Shown here: one piece after another, positions 7,402 through 16,095 of the stretch | How positions within the stretch are numbered: the stretch's first letter is position 1 | Layout of the letters: each line of letters starts with the position of its first letter | Assembly (NCBI RefSeq): GCF_016287535.1 | Contig: NZ_JAEFAJ010000020.1 | Span: 1 to 52,986, forward strand | Source: Ruminococcus sp. | GTDB taxonomy: Bacteria > Bacillota > Clostridia > Oscillospirales > Ruminococcaceae | Reading direction: 5' to 3' | Length of the DNA: 52,986 nt | The notes under the pieces: generated by a model | What the model saw: only the letters and a program-made list of their open reading frames with translations | The model's database searches: none | Told to the model about the DNA's origin: nothing | Translations under genes and position numbers: made by a program

Positions 7402-9561
7402 ATGAACAGAAAAATACAGAAACTCATCTCAATGGCGGCGGCGGGAGTGCTTGCGGCAGCACAGGCAGGCTCCGTACAGCTTTTTACTTCCGTGGCAGCT
7501 GATGATGCGTCTGCAACAAAATTTCCGTATACCATTGAGGGAGAGGATATGAAGGACGCCGAGCTCTGGGAGACCATATATCAGACAGAGATCCCCGGAT
7601 ATTCGGGAAAGGGCTTTTTCTACCTCACGGCAAAGCCGGCTTCATTTGAGGTAACTGTTCCGGAGGACGGTATGTACTCCATAACCGTTCACGGCGCACA
7701 GATACTCAATCAGGAGGGCAGACAGCAGGCAGTTTCAATAAACGGAGTCAAGTATACTACTCAGGCGGCTTATTCTGACAAGTGGGTGGATTACGATTTC
7801 GGTATGGTGCGCATGAACAAGGGTGTAAACACTATTGAGTTTATCTGCGAGTACGGCTACATGGCTATTGACACTGTTACAGTTTCAAACGCTGTGTTCC
7901 CCGACCTGTCCACAGCCAGCGGAACGCCCTGCGACCCTGACGCAACTCCCGAAACAAAGGCACTCATGGCTTATCTCAAGAGCGTTTACGGAAAGCATAT
8001 CCTCTCAGGTCAGCAGGAGATATACGGAGGCGGTCATGAGGTCGCCACAACTATCCGCTTTGACGCTGAGAAGAAAAAATGCGTCGATGCCGACGGTAAG
8101 GAGTACAGCTTTGACGAGGCTGATATCTCCACAGCTGACGACGGCTCAAAGTTCGTGTGGAAGTGCTTTGATGAGGACGGTCAGCAGTACAACTATCAGT
8201 CACAGAACCGAAACTACACCCTTAACGATTACAATTACGAGGTAAGATACATCAAGGAGTTAACAGGAGAGGAGCCTGCTATACGCGGCTTTGACTTCGG
8301 AAGCTACTGCCCTTGCTATGCGTGGGACGACGGTGTTGCAAAGCGCATGATAGACTGGGCAAAGAACAAGAACGGTATATGTACCGCTTCGTGGCACGTT
8401 AATGTGCCTGTAACAAAGGCTGACTATACCCTCGGCGAGCCCCTTGATTTCGGCAGGACGACTTATAAGCCCAATACCGATTTCATTACCGCGAACTGCA
8501 TGGTGGAGGGTACTATGGAGTATGATTACTTCCAGCTGTGCATGAAGAACCTTGCGGCTGAGCTGAAAAAGCTGCAGGACGCGGGAGTTCCTGTTATATT
8601 CAGACCCTTCCACGAGGCTGAGGGCAATCCAAGCAATACTCAGGATCCTATTGACGGCTCCGGAGCATGGTTCTGGTGGTCAAAGGAGGGAGCGGTGGTA
8701 TATAACAAGCTCTGGGCATTTTTACAGGATACCCTGAGAGATGAATACGGTCTCCATAATCTCATATACGAGCAGAACCTCTATGCGTGGTCGGAGAATT
8801 CCGCAAAGTGGTATTCCGGCGACGGCAGGGTCGATATTGTAGGCTACGATAAGTATAACTGCCAGTACAACCGCCACGACGGCAAGCAGGCAGGTACTCC
8901 AAACGAGGACGCGGAGGCAGGTCTGTTCTATACTCTCAATAAATTTGTAAAGGGAAATAAAATGGTCTCAATGCCGGAGAATGACACTGTACCCAGCCTC
9001 AGCAATATGACAGTTGAGCACGCCTACTGGCTTTACTTCTGTCCCTGGTACGACTCTGAGCAGGAGCATTTCCTCTGCGGCGAGCAGTATCAGGATCCCA
9101 AGACCCTGACAGAGCTCTATCAGAGCGACTTCTGCATAACTCTCTCCGAGCTGCCGAAGGATCTCTACAAGAGCGGAAGCAGCGAACAGCCGGGTACCTC
9201 AACTTCGACTACTTCCAAAACTACCGCCACAACTACTACCACAACGACTACTACTGCAACTACAACAGTCACTTCAACCACTACTTCTTCATCCACATCT
9301 CCCACGACCTCAGATGTGAAGTTCGGCGACACCAACTGTGACGGCGAGATAGATATGTCGGACGCTGTGCTTATCATGCAGTTCCTTGCAAATCCCAACA
9401 AGTACGGCGTGGACGGAAGCGACAGCAAGCATATCACAGAAAAGGGCATGATAAACGCTGATGTGGATATCACCGCAAAGGGCGTTACTGCAAACGACGC
9501 TCTGCGCATACAGGAATTTCTACTCGGCAAGATAACCTCCCTTGATCCTGATGTGAAATAA
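7402..9561 (+). CDS. Cellulosomal endo-beta-mannanase (CBM35-GH26-dockerin)
   Basis: A 719-residue secreted enzyme likely to cleave beta-1,4-mannan internally. The start at 7402 has AAGGAGGAT and begins the signal peptide (residues 1-~32, cleavage near SVAA). An in-frame codon at 7324 has no such site. Domains: CBM35-like module (~40-165, 'YTIEGEDM' to 'YMAIDTVTVS'); GH26 catalytic domain (~175-595) with RPFHEAEGN, in which Glu405 is the proposed acid/base, and MPEND with Glu526 as likely nucleophile; a Thr/Ser linker; and a C-terminal dockerin (~648-719, [20 protein letters not shown]). The WHVNVP and YDKY segments also fit GH26. It sits divergently from another dockerin protein. The GH26 assignment is firm; mannan rather than another substrate is inferred from family and CBM35. 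Confidence 0.93.
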   Translation: MNRKIQKLISMAAAGVLAAAQAGSVQLFTSVAADDASATKFPYTIEGEDMKDAELWETIYQTEIPGYSGKGFFYLTAKPASFEVTVPEDGMYSITVHGAQILNQEGRQQAVSINGVKYTTQAAYSDKWVDYDFGMVRMNKGVNTIEFICEYGYMAIDTVTVSNAVFPDLSTASGTPCDPDATPETKALMAYLKSVYGKHILSGQQEIYGGGHEVATTIRFDAEKKKCVDADGKEYSFDEADISTADDGSKFVWKCFDEDGQQYNYQSQNRNYTLNDYNYEVRYIKELTGEEPAIRGFDFGSYCPCYAWDDGVAKRMIDWAKNKNGICTASWHVNVPVTKADYTLGEPLDFGRTTYKPNTDFITANCMVEGTMEYDYFQLCMKNLAAELKKLQDAGVPVIFRPFHEAEGNPSNTQDPIDGSGAWFWWSKEGAVVYNKLWAFLQDTLRDEYGLHNLIYEQNLYAWSENSAKWYSGDGRVDIVGYDKYNCQYNRHDGKQAGTPNEDAEAGLFYTLNKFVKGNKMVSMPENDTVPSLSNMTVEHAYWLYFCPWYDSEQEHFLCGEQYQDPKTLTELYQSDFCITLSELPKDLYKSGSSEQPGTSTSTTSKTTATTTTTTTTTATTTVTSTTTSSSTSPTTSDVKFGDTNCDGEIDMSDAVLIMQFLANPNKYGVDGSDSKHITEKGMINADVDITAKGVTANDALRIQEFLLGKITSLDPDVK

Positions 9562-9569
9562 CGCAAAGA

Positions 9570-9610
9570 AAAAGCCATAAAGAAGAATGTTCTTCTTTAT
9601 GGCTTTTATC
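9570..9610. terminator. Bidirectional terminator between GH26 and ybgC
   Basis: A 16-bp perfect stem, 9571-9586 with 9591-9606, loop ATGT. It has A residues before and T residues after the stem, so it can serve both converging genes. Confidence 0.9.
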
Positions 9611-10055
9611 ATTCTGTGAATATTTCATCGAAGTCAAGACCGGCGTACCTTGCAAATACTTCGTATACCTCCGGATATCTGTTTTTGGTGCGGACTACTT
9701 TGAGCTCTGTGTCCGTAAAGCAGTGAGAGGTTCTGCCCTCAGTGCATACAAGACCTGTTTTGCGGCTTATTATCCTGTAGGATACATGGAGCGAGGTACC
9801 GTTGAACTTGTCTATTTTCAGGTATACCGCAAAGGGCTCGTCAAATCTGAGAGGCCGTTTGTATACGGCTTCTGCTGAAAGCACCGGTATAAGTATGCCT
9901 GCTTCCTCTATCTTTGGAAAGGGCAGACCTGCTTCGCTGAGGTAGTGTACCCGTGCCTCCTCAAATATGCGTATGTAGTTGGAATGATGTACTATTCCCA
10001 TTTTGTCTGTTTCGTAATAGAATACCTTTCTTTCGTAGGGTCTGAGTTTGTTCAA
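9609..10055 (-). CDS. YbgC/FadM-type acyl-CoA thioesterase (hotdog fold)
   Basis: A 148-residue cytoplasmic hotdog-fold thioesterase that hydrolyses acyl-CoA or related thioesters. The signature is FYYETDKMGIVHHSNYIRIF, with the catalytic Asp in 'ETDKMG' as in 4-hydroxybenzoyl-CoA thioesterases. I choose a TTG start at 10055: it has GGAAG seven bases upstream. The ATG at 10073 lies over that ribosome-binding site and has none of its own. Length is typical. It is convergent with the mannanase and divergent from cls, with a MITE-like element between. The precise acyl substrate cannot be told from sequence. Confidence 0.85.
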   Translation of the reverse strand: MNKLRPYERKVFYYETDKMGIVHHSNYIRIFEEARVHYLSEAGLPFPKIEEAGILIPVLSAEAVYKRPLRFDEPFAVYLKIDKFNGTSLHVSYRIISRKTGLVCTEGRTSHCFTDTELKVVRTKNRYPEVYEVFARYAGLDFDEIFTE

Positions 10056-10097
10056 AATATATCTTCCTTTCATTGAAAAAGTGTGGTATAATAATAA

Positions 10098-10182
10098 GGT
10101 ATATAAATATTTTAGTGGTTTATTGTGTATATGGCGTCCGCAATTGCCCCGCAGTTACCGACCACCAAAAAGTCATTTACCC
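10098..10182. mobile_element. MITE-like element, copy A (short, internally deleted)
   Basis: About 85 bp between ybgC and cls. Its left ~50 bp (GTATATAAATATTTTAGTGG onward to GCAATTGC) match the reverse complement of the right end of copy B, and its right ~30 bp (GACCACCAAAAAGTC then ATTTACCC) match the reverse complement of the left end of copy B. The palindromic core of ~100 bp is missing. This is typical of a deletion derivative of a non-autonomous element. Confidence 0.7.
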
Positions 10183-10210
10183 TAATAATATTATCGTCAG
10201 GAGGTGAGCC

Positions 10211-11743
10211 ATGAAGCTGAAAAAACTGCTTAGCAGTATTCTCAGTACCAACGCCGCATTTGTCATACTTCTCCTGCTGCAGATAGGATTTCTTTTATTT
10301 GCGGTCATGCGGCTCGGAGAGCGTTTCGTCGAGGTATATTTCCTGCTCATAGTTCTCGACATAATACTGCTGGTGTATATCACCAACAAGAACGAGCCCA
10401 TATCCTACCGTATGGCATGGATAGTGACCATAAGCGTATTTCCGCTCTTCGGAGGAGTATCCTATCTTTTCCTGAAGCTCTCACAGCAGTTTCCGAAATC
10501 CCTGGATATGCGCAATCAGTTACAGTCAAAGGAGCTGCTCGTGCAGGAAACGGACGTAATGGAGGAACTTTCCGCAGCTTGTCCGGATTCAATGAATCTT
10601 GCAAGGTATGTGGCTGAGTACGGACTGTATCCGGTCTACCGCAATACCCTGACAGAGTATTTCCCTCTGGGTGAGATGCAGTTTGAGAAGCTGGTGGCAG
10701 AGCTTGAAAAGGCTCAGCGTTTCATTTTCCTTGAATTCTTTATCATAACCGAGGGCTATATGTTCGATACAGTGTCTGAGCTGCTGATTCGCAAGGCGAA
10801 GGAAGGCGTTGACGTAAGGCTCATGTATGACGGCATCGGCACCGGTATGCTCAATTCCGTCAAGCCCTTCCGCAGACTTCAGGAAAACGGTGTTAAGTGC
10901 AAGGTGTTCAATCCCTTCCGTCCCATGATATCATCGGTACAGAATAACCGCGACCACAGAAAAGTTGTTGTGATAGACGGTCATACCGCTTTCAACGGCG
11001 GCACTAATCTTGCTGATGAGTATATCAACCGCAGGGAGCGTTTCGGACACTGGAAGGACACCGCTATAATGGTGCGCGGTCAGGCAGTGTGGAATTATAC
11101 GGTAATGTTCCTGCAGCTCTGGGGAAAAAACGACAGCGATGAGATACGCAGGTTTGCGCCGCTGCTTACACAGGATATAGTGTCAGAGGAATATGACGGG
11201 TTTATACAGCCATTCTCTGATTCTCCCCTTGATGAAGAGCCGGTGGGAAAGAACGTATATATTGAGCTCATAAGCAATGCCCGTGATTATGTCTGCATCA
11301 CCACTCCGTATCTCATAATAGATGAGGAGCTTTCAAACGCCATCGTTTTTGCGGCGAAAAAGGGAGTTGATGTACGTATAGTCACACCGCATATCCCTGA
11401 CAAGTGGTACGTTCACATGATAGCGTGGAACAATTATGCGCGGCTTGCTGCAAAAGGTGTAAAGATATATGAGTACACTCCGGGATTTATCCATGCCAAG
11501 ACCTGTGTAGCCGACGGGATAGTCGCGGTGGTCGGTACTATAAACTTTGATTACCGCAGCTTTTACCTGCATTTTGAATGCGGAGCCGTGCTGTATGACT
11601 GTTCTGTCATAGGAGATATAGTTTCTGACTTTGAAAAGACAGTTTCCGTATCACAGCTAATCACCCGTGAAGAATGTGAAAAAAGGTCTGTATTCAAAAA
11701 AATAGTGGGAGCAATACTGAATATATTTGCTCCCTTGCTATGA
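10211..11743 (+). CDS. cls: Cardiolipin synthase
   Basis: A 510-residue membrane enzyme that condenses two phosphatidylglycerol molecules (or PG with another phospholipid) to cardiolipin. TCAGGAGGTGAG gives a strong start. Two N-terminal membrane helices (~12-33 and ~40-57) plus a hydrophobic segment near 68-88 are followed by two phospholipase D modules. Their HKD motifs are complete: His249-x-Lys251...Asp256 with FNGGTN, and His428-x-Lys430...Asp435 with VGTINFD. The length matches the usual ~480-510 residues. It is transcribed alone, with a GNAT gene converging 31 bp downstream. Confidence 0.95.
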   Translation: MKLKKLLSSILSTNAAFVILLLLQIGFLLFAVMRLGERFVEVYFLLIVLDIILLVYITNKNEPISYRMAWIVTISVFPLFGGVSYLFLKLSQQFPKSLDMRNQLQSKELLVQETDVMEELSAACPDSMNLARYVAEYGLYPVYRNTLTEYFPLGEMQFEKLVAELEKAQRFIFLEFFIITEGYMFDTVSELLIRKAKEGVDVRLMYDGIGTGMLNSVKPFRRLQENGVKCKVFNPFRPMISSVQNNRDHRKVVVIDGHTAFNGGTNLADEYINRRERFGHWKDTAIMVRGQAVWNYTVMFLQLWGKNDSDEIRRFAPLLTQDIVSEEYDGFIQPFSDSPLDEEPVGKNVYIELISNARDYVCITTPYLIIDEELSNAIVFAAKKGVDVRIVTPHIPDKWYVHMIAWNNYARLAAKGVKIYEYTPGFIHAKTCVADGIVAVVGTINFDYRSFYLHFECGAVLYDCSVIGDIVSDFEKTVSVSQLITREECEKRSVFKKIVGAILNIFAPLL

Positions 11744-11774
11744 AATTTACAGCAGTCAGGCAGTTATAACGCTG

Positions 11775-12326
11775 TCAGAAATAATCTTCTGCGAGGATAC
11801 TGCACACGCAGATATCAGTAATACCTGAATTAAAGCGGTCTGCGCTTCTGAGGACACCTTCGGGAGTAAGACCGCATTTTTCCAGTACACGCCCCGAGGC
11901 TTTATTGTCCGGGGCGTATTTTGCTTCTATCCTGTTTGCGCCGACTTCTTCAAAGAAGAACTCTATCACGGCCGCGAATGCCTCCGTGATATATCCGAGC
12001 CCCCAGTATCCTGAGCCGATACAGGTATTCATCTCCACTGTACCGGTATCGTTATTGATATTCACGGCAGTGATCGTACCTATAGGGAAACCGACTTCCT
12101 TGGGCACTACTACCCAGTGATACCACTGCGGGTCTTCATATTTTTTCAGCCATGACTGACCGAGAGCCTGCGTCTGGGATATATTGGTATGATGCTTCCA
12201 GTGCAGGAATTCAGTGACCTTTGGATCGCTTGTCCATACATGGAAGGCAGTCTCGGTATCACTTTCCTCAAATTGTCTGAGTATCAGTCTTTCGGTCTCA
12301 AGTCTGATGGTTCCAAGGTGTGTCAT
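11775..12326 (-). CDS. GNAT acetyltransferase, RimJ/RimL type
   Basis: A 183-residue GCN5-related N-acetyltransferase using acetyl-CoA. The beginning RLETERLILRQFEESD is characteristic of the RimJ/RimL branch, and GSGYWGLGYITEA carries the acetyl-CoA binding loop (Q/RxxGxG-like, with G-Y-W-G-L-G). 'NKASGRVLEKCG' is the standard terminal motif. The 5' end overlaps the last 29 bases of the LacI-GGDEF gene on the same strand, suggesting translational coupling. The substrate (ribosomal protein N-terminus, amino acid or antibiotic) is not predictable. Confidence 0.88.
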   Translation of the reverse strand: MTHLGTIRLETERLILRQFEESDTETAFHVWTSDPKVTEFLHWKHHTNISQTQALGQSWLKKYEDPQWYHWVVVPKEVGFPIGTITAVNINNDTGTVEMNTCIGSGYWGLGYITEAFAAVIEFFFEEVGANRIEAKYAPDNKASGRVLEKCGLTPEGVLRSADRFNSGITDICVCSILAEDYF

Positions 12327-14265
12327 AATTCACATCATCCTGTCCCTGATCTCGTCTGAGGTAAGGCGAGGTCCTCTTTCGTTTTTTCTTCTCGTACATT
12401 ATCTCGTCAGCCTGAGTTATCAGATTGAAGAGGGTAACGTCGCCTGAGGCGTCTGTAACGACAGAGCCTATACTTGCGGATATCTTATATGGTTTTCTGA
12501 TTATGCGGTTTATACTTTCAAGCTGTATACTGAATGTGCTTTCAAGTGCGGGAACATCTTCTTCGGTAGCGTTGGCTCCGAGTATTATGAACTCGTCGCC
12601 GCCGAAACGCGCACATATCCTTCCGCTCTTGCAGCAGTCCTTGATTATCCTTGCAAGATGCTGCAGCGCGTAGTCGCCCTCCTTGTGTCCGAAGTTGTCG
12701 TTGATGTACTTCAGACCGTCCATATCTATGAATGATATGAGTATCTTTCTTCCCGATGTCTGGCAGGCTTTGAAGATCTGTCCAGCCATTCTGATGAAGC
12801 CGTTGCGGTTGTAGATATTACAGAGCGGGTCTATGATATAAAGCTTGTCAAGTTCTTCTATCATGCTGTTAAGGTGAAGAAGCTTGCAGATATTCTCAAT
12901 CGAGTTGCTGATGTTCAGCATAAGCGCGTGACAGAGCAGACTCTTCAGCGGGAATGTGCTGTTTACGAATACATAGTAGCCGAGACAGCGCTCACGGAAA
13001 TGGAGGGGGAGGAAATAGCTTACATTTCCGCCTCCTGAGTTCGGCAGCGGAAGCATATCCTTGCTGTCGAATGCTGACACAGGCTGATTGCGGCCGTTCA
13101 TCAATATAAGTGGAGCGCTCATTTTCTCGGTATATCCCTGTATCTGGTATATCTCCGGAATTTCTTCGGTAGCCTTGCCTGATATTGACTGATCCCAGTT
13201 GGAGCAGAGGCATACCTCAAAGCGCTCGCACTGGACCTCATGGATAAGTCTTGCGATTGTTCTGAAATTGTCATCTGGAGTATCATTGTCGGCAAGCTGT
13301 GCCGTCATGCGGTTGAGGAGAGATATGTCGCTCTTGAGACTGTTTATCATTTTATATGTTGCAGTCTTGTATTCGTCGATATCTATCGCTTCAGGAGCCT
13401 TGCAGCCGCAGCTCTCCGAGAATACGGGAGAAGATTCAAGGAAAATTGTCTCCTTCTGTTTTTTTCCGTTTATGACTTTTATTATGACCTCGCAGGCCTT
13501 GTAGCCTGCCTCGTCGAGAGGACGTGAAACAGTTGTAAGGGCAGGAAGATGATGACGGGCGTTGTAGGTGTTGTCGAAGCCTGTGACGATCACGTCATCA
13601 GGTACCTTGTAGCCCATATTTGTCAGCTCCTCTATAGCTGCAAGAGCCATTGCGTCGTTGGCGCAGATGATCGCCTGAGGATGGGGGAGCTTGCTGCTGT
13701 AGAAATACTCTATTGCCTTTTTACCATCGGCAGCGCGGAAATCACCGTGATATACACGCTCTTCCGGGACCTCTATCGAGTATTCATGCATTACATCAGT
13801 GAATGCTCTGTGGCGGTCTGCTGCCTCAGGATTTGAGACAGGACCTGAGATATAGTTAATGACCTTTGCGCCGTGTACCTCGATTATATGGCTGATCAGC
13901 TTCTTCATAGCTGAGAAGTTGTCTATCGAGATATTGTGGAATTCATGGTACTCGCTGCAGTCGAGAATGCTTACAGGCAGACCTGATCTTTTTACACGGT
14001 TTACGATCTTTTCCTTTTCTATAGGATCGCTGATGGTGTTGCTGAGAAGTATTACCCCGTCGAACTTCTCAAAATTGATGAGGGAGTAAATATTGTATTC
14101 ACCCACATCGTACTTGCTGTTTGCGAGAACGCCGCCAAAGGCGCTGAAACAAGAAATATTTGCGTTATGCTCTTTTGCACAGCTTATAATGCCGTCAAAA
14201 ACGCTGTTCTGGTATTCTTCGTCAATCCCTGCGACTATAACTGCGATTTCTACTATTTTCTCCAT
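12298..14265 (-). CDS. LacI-type sugar-sensor / GGDEF diguanylate cyclase
   Basis: A 655-residue protein without signal peptide or membrane helix. The start at 14265 has AAAGGGG at the right distance; an in-frame codon 13 residues upstream lacks one. Residues ~4-285 form a periplasmic-binding-protein-like domain of the LacI/GalR sensor type ('AIICANDAMALAAIEELTNM', 'DVIVTGFDNT', 'LTTVSRPLDEAGYKA') but with no N-terminal HTH. A GAF-like middle region (~310-470) follows, then a GGDEF domain with intact GGDEF at 555-559 in RFGGDEFIIL. No RxxD inhibitory site precedes it. The protein should make cyclic di-GMP in response to a cytoplasmic ligand, probably a sugar. It lies between a GNAT gene, which it overlaps, and a GH16 gene. 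Confidence 0.88.
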   Translation of the reverse strand: MEKIVEIAVIVAGIDEEYQNSVFDGIISCAKEHNANISCFSAFGGVLANSKYDVGEYNIYSLINFEKFDGVILLSNTISDPIEKEKIVNRVKRSGLPVSILDCSEYHEFHNISIDNFSAMKKLISHIIEVHGAKVINYISGPVSNPEAADRHRAFTDVMHEYSIEVPEERVYHGDFRAADGKKAIEYFYSSKLPHPQAIICANDAMALAAIEELTNMGYKVPDDVIVTGFDNTYNARHHLPALTTVSRPLDEAGYKACEVIIKVINGKKQKETIFLESSPVFSESCGCKAPEAIDIDEYKTATYKMINSLKSDISLLNRMTAQLADNDTPDDNFRTIARLIHEVQCERFEVCLCSNWDQSISGKATEEIPEIYQIQGYTEKMSAPLILMNGRNQPVSAFDSKDMLPLPNSGGGNVSYFLPLHFRERCLGYYVFVNSTFPLKSLLCHALMLNISNSIENICKLLHLNSMIEELDKLYIIDPLCNIYNRNGFIRMAGQIFKACQTSGRKILISFIDMDGLKYINDNFGHKEGDYALQHLARIIKDCCKSGRICARFGGDEFIILGANATEEDVPALESTFSIQLESINRIIRKPYKISASIGSVVTDASGDVTLFNLITQADEIMYEKKKRKRTSPYLRRDQGQDDVNYDTPWNHQT

Positions 14266-14364
14266 TAATACACCCCTTTTGTATGATGAAAGATAAAAAT
14301 GCATAGCGCGTTATGAAACGAACGCTTTTTTTAGCAGATCTTTTCAACTAAACCCATTGAAAAA

Positions 14365-14416
14365 ATCATACCTGTTAATGCCTGCTGTTTGTCCTACAGG
14401 GCAAATGATACAGGCA
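14365..14416 (-). promoter_or_regulatory. Structured leader of the GGDEF gene
   Basis: In the ~170-nt leader on the minus strand, AATGCCTG and CAGGCATT pair around an inner hairpin formed by TTTGCCCT and AGGACAAA. No run of T follows. It does not resemble GEMM-I/II, T-box or other riboswitches I know. It may be a regulatory RNA element or a protein operator. Confidence 0.35.
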
Positions 14417-14433
14417 TTATTAAGTACATATTA

Positions 14434-14462
14434 ATTATAACATAATTTTTATAGGATTTCAA
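14434..14462 (-). promoter_or_regulatory. Promoter of the GGDEF-GNAT operon
   Basis: On the minus strand TTGAAA (14457-14462), 17 bp, TATAAT (14434-14439). It leaves a long ~170-nt leader before the ATG at 14265. Confidence 0.75.
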
Positions 14463-14486
14463 GTAAATTTAGTAGAAAAGTACGAT

Positions 14487-14526
14487 AAAAGCAAAAAAAT
14501 CAGCCGATGATGGGATATCGGCTGAT
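14487..14526 (-). terminator. Terminator of the GH16 gene
   Basis: ATCAGCCGAT (14499-14508) pairs with ATCGGCTGAT (14517-14526). On the minus strand the stem is followed by a T-rich tail (TTTTTTTGCTTTT). Confidence 0.85.
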
Positions 14527-14548
14527 TCTATATGGTGAACGAAAAGTT

Positions 14549-15952
14549 TTACTTTATCTCTTCGACTCTGACATTGGATATATATACTGTTGCGGTCGAG
14601 CCTCTGTGACCGAGATTGAATTCAAGACGTCCGTTGTTGTCGTCCTTTTCCTTCATTTCAAAGTCATAGGTGAAGGTCTGCTTTTCAGGAGTTACCTGAA
14701 GCTTGGTATCCTGCAGGTAGCGGATCCAGCCTGCGGATGGGGCGGAAACACATACTATGATATCGCGCTCTTCATCGGCATATGCGTCGAAGGTAACACG
14801 GTATTTTTTGCCCTTTATCATAGGAAGATCCGGCTGCACGAGCTGTACTGAATAGTCCTCTGTTCCTTCCTTTTCAGAGGTGATGACTATCATGTTGTCC
14901 CTTATCTCGGCAGCTCCCTCGCCGCCGTTGAAGAGGAGGAACTTCCAGTTTACGTCATCTGTAAGGTCCTCAGCCTCGGAGAAGTCGCCGTTGAATATAT
15001 AGTTGCCGTCCTCCTGAGCCTCACGGAATGCCTTTGCAGGCTTTTTGACATTTGTATCATATTCAGGCTTCTGATATACTCTTACGTAGTCTATCTCGAA
15101 TTCAGCCTTGTCAAAATCTGTTGAAGCGTCTGGATCTCCGGGCCATGTTCCGCCTACAGCAAGGTTCATCTGAACAAAGAAGGGCTGATCGAAGGGAGCA
15201 GGGTAGGGCTTTTCGTCCTCGCCCTGTACTGCTGTGAACCAGTCGTTTGCGGTATTGTAGAGGTTGCCGTCGATGTACCAGCGTATCTCGCCGGGCTCCC
15301 ACTCTACTGAATACTCATGGAAGCTGTCAGCGTAGGACTGACCTGTCAGAGCCCATGTGCCCTGCTTTTCACCGTGGGGCTCACCGTAGTGGAGAGTGCC
15401 GTATGCGGTGTTCACATCGTTTCCGAGAACCTCCATAATGTCGATCTCGCCGCACTTTGGCCACTGACCGTAGAAGTTCTCGTCCTTGGGCATCATCCAT
15501 ATAGCCGGCCAGAGTCCCTGTCCTTCTGGGACTTTAGCGCTTGCAACTATCTTTCCGTAAGTGAAATCGGTCTTGTTCTGACCTGTTACTTTGCCTGAGG
15601 TGTAGTAGTCCTTGCCGTCCTTCTCGGACTTGACCGCCTTTATTACCAGCTTGCCGTCACGGAGAAAGACGTTGTCTGTCGAGGTGGTGTACTCCTGCAA
15701 TTCCTCGTTTGTCCAGCCGGGCTCATGGGGCTCATAGTTCCACTTGCTCTCGTCGAGGGCGCTGCCGCTGAACTCGTCGTTCCATAGCAGGGTATAGCCG
15801 TCCAGCTCAGGGACTTCAACAGTCTCTGCCGGAGTTCCTGAAGTTGCTTCCGGAGCCTTTCCGGAGTTTGATGTATTGCTGCTGCCGCAGCCCGCAGTGC
15901 AGGCGAGCATTGAAAGAGCGGCGAGCATTGATAAAGCTTTCATTGTTTTCAT
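14549..15952 (-). CDS. GH16 beta-glucanase/laminarinase lipoprotein with CBM4/9-like domain
   Basis: A 467-residue cell-surface enzyme likely to cleave beta-1,3 or mixed-linkage beta-glucans. AAGGAG precedes the ATG. The N-terminus is a lipoprotein signal with lipobox TAGC (Cys22). The GH16 domain spans ~45-290, with catalytic motif E169-I-D-I-M-E174 (nucleophile Glu169, acid/base Glu174), preceded by 'GLWPAIWMMP'. Residues ~315-467 form a carbohydrate-binding module of the CBM4/9 type ('NYIFNGDFSE', 'KGKKYRVTFDAYADEERDI', 'ISNVRVEEIK'). Unlike the dockerin enzymes in this window it should be anchored to the membrane through a lipid. It is a single-gene unit with its own terminator. Confidence 0.93.
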   Translation of the reverse strand: MKTMKALSMLAALSMLACTAGCGSSNTSNSGKAPEATSGTPAETVEVPELDGYTLLWNDEFSGSALDESKWNYEPHEPGWTNEELQEYTTSTDNVFLRDGKLVIKAVKSEKDGKDYYTSGKVTGQNKTDFTYGKIVASAKVPEGQGLWPAIWMMPKDENFYGQWPKCGEIDIMEVLGNDVNTAYGTLHYGEPHGEKQGTWALTGQSYADSFHEYSVEWEPGEIRWYIDGNLYNTANDWFTAVQGEDEKPYPAPFDQPFFVQMNLAVGGTWPGDPDASTDFDKAEFEIDYVRVYQKPEYDTNVKKPAKAFREAQEDGNYIFNGDFSEAEDLTDDVNWKFLLFNGGEGAAEIRDNMIVITSEKEGTEDYSVQLVQPDLPMIKGKKYRVTFDAYADEERDIIVCVSAPSAGWIRYLQDTKLQVTPEKQTFTYDFEMKEKDDNNGRLEFNLGHRGSTATVYISNVRVEEIK

Positions 15953-16062
15953 GTTTTTTCTCCTTAGATAGTGGATTAATTCTCTTATGGTATTATTATA
16001 ACTTTATGCATTGAAAAATGATAGCAAAATATGGGGAATTATAGTAATCTGGTGATATAACA

Positions 16063-16085
16063 AGCCGCCTGTAAAACAGGCGGCT
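16063..16085 (-). terminator. Hairpin after the GH3 gene
   Basis: AGCCGCCTGT (16063-16072) pairs with ACAGGCGGCT (16076-16085), loop AAA. It follows the stop codon of the minus-strand GH3 gene by ~10 bp. The T tail is poor, so termination strength is uncertain. Confidence 0.55.
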
Positions 16086-16095
16086 CTGATCGCGG

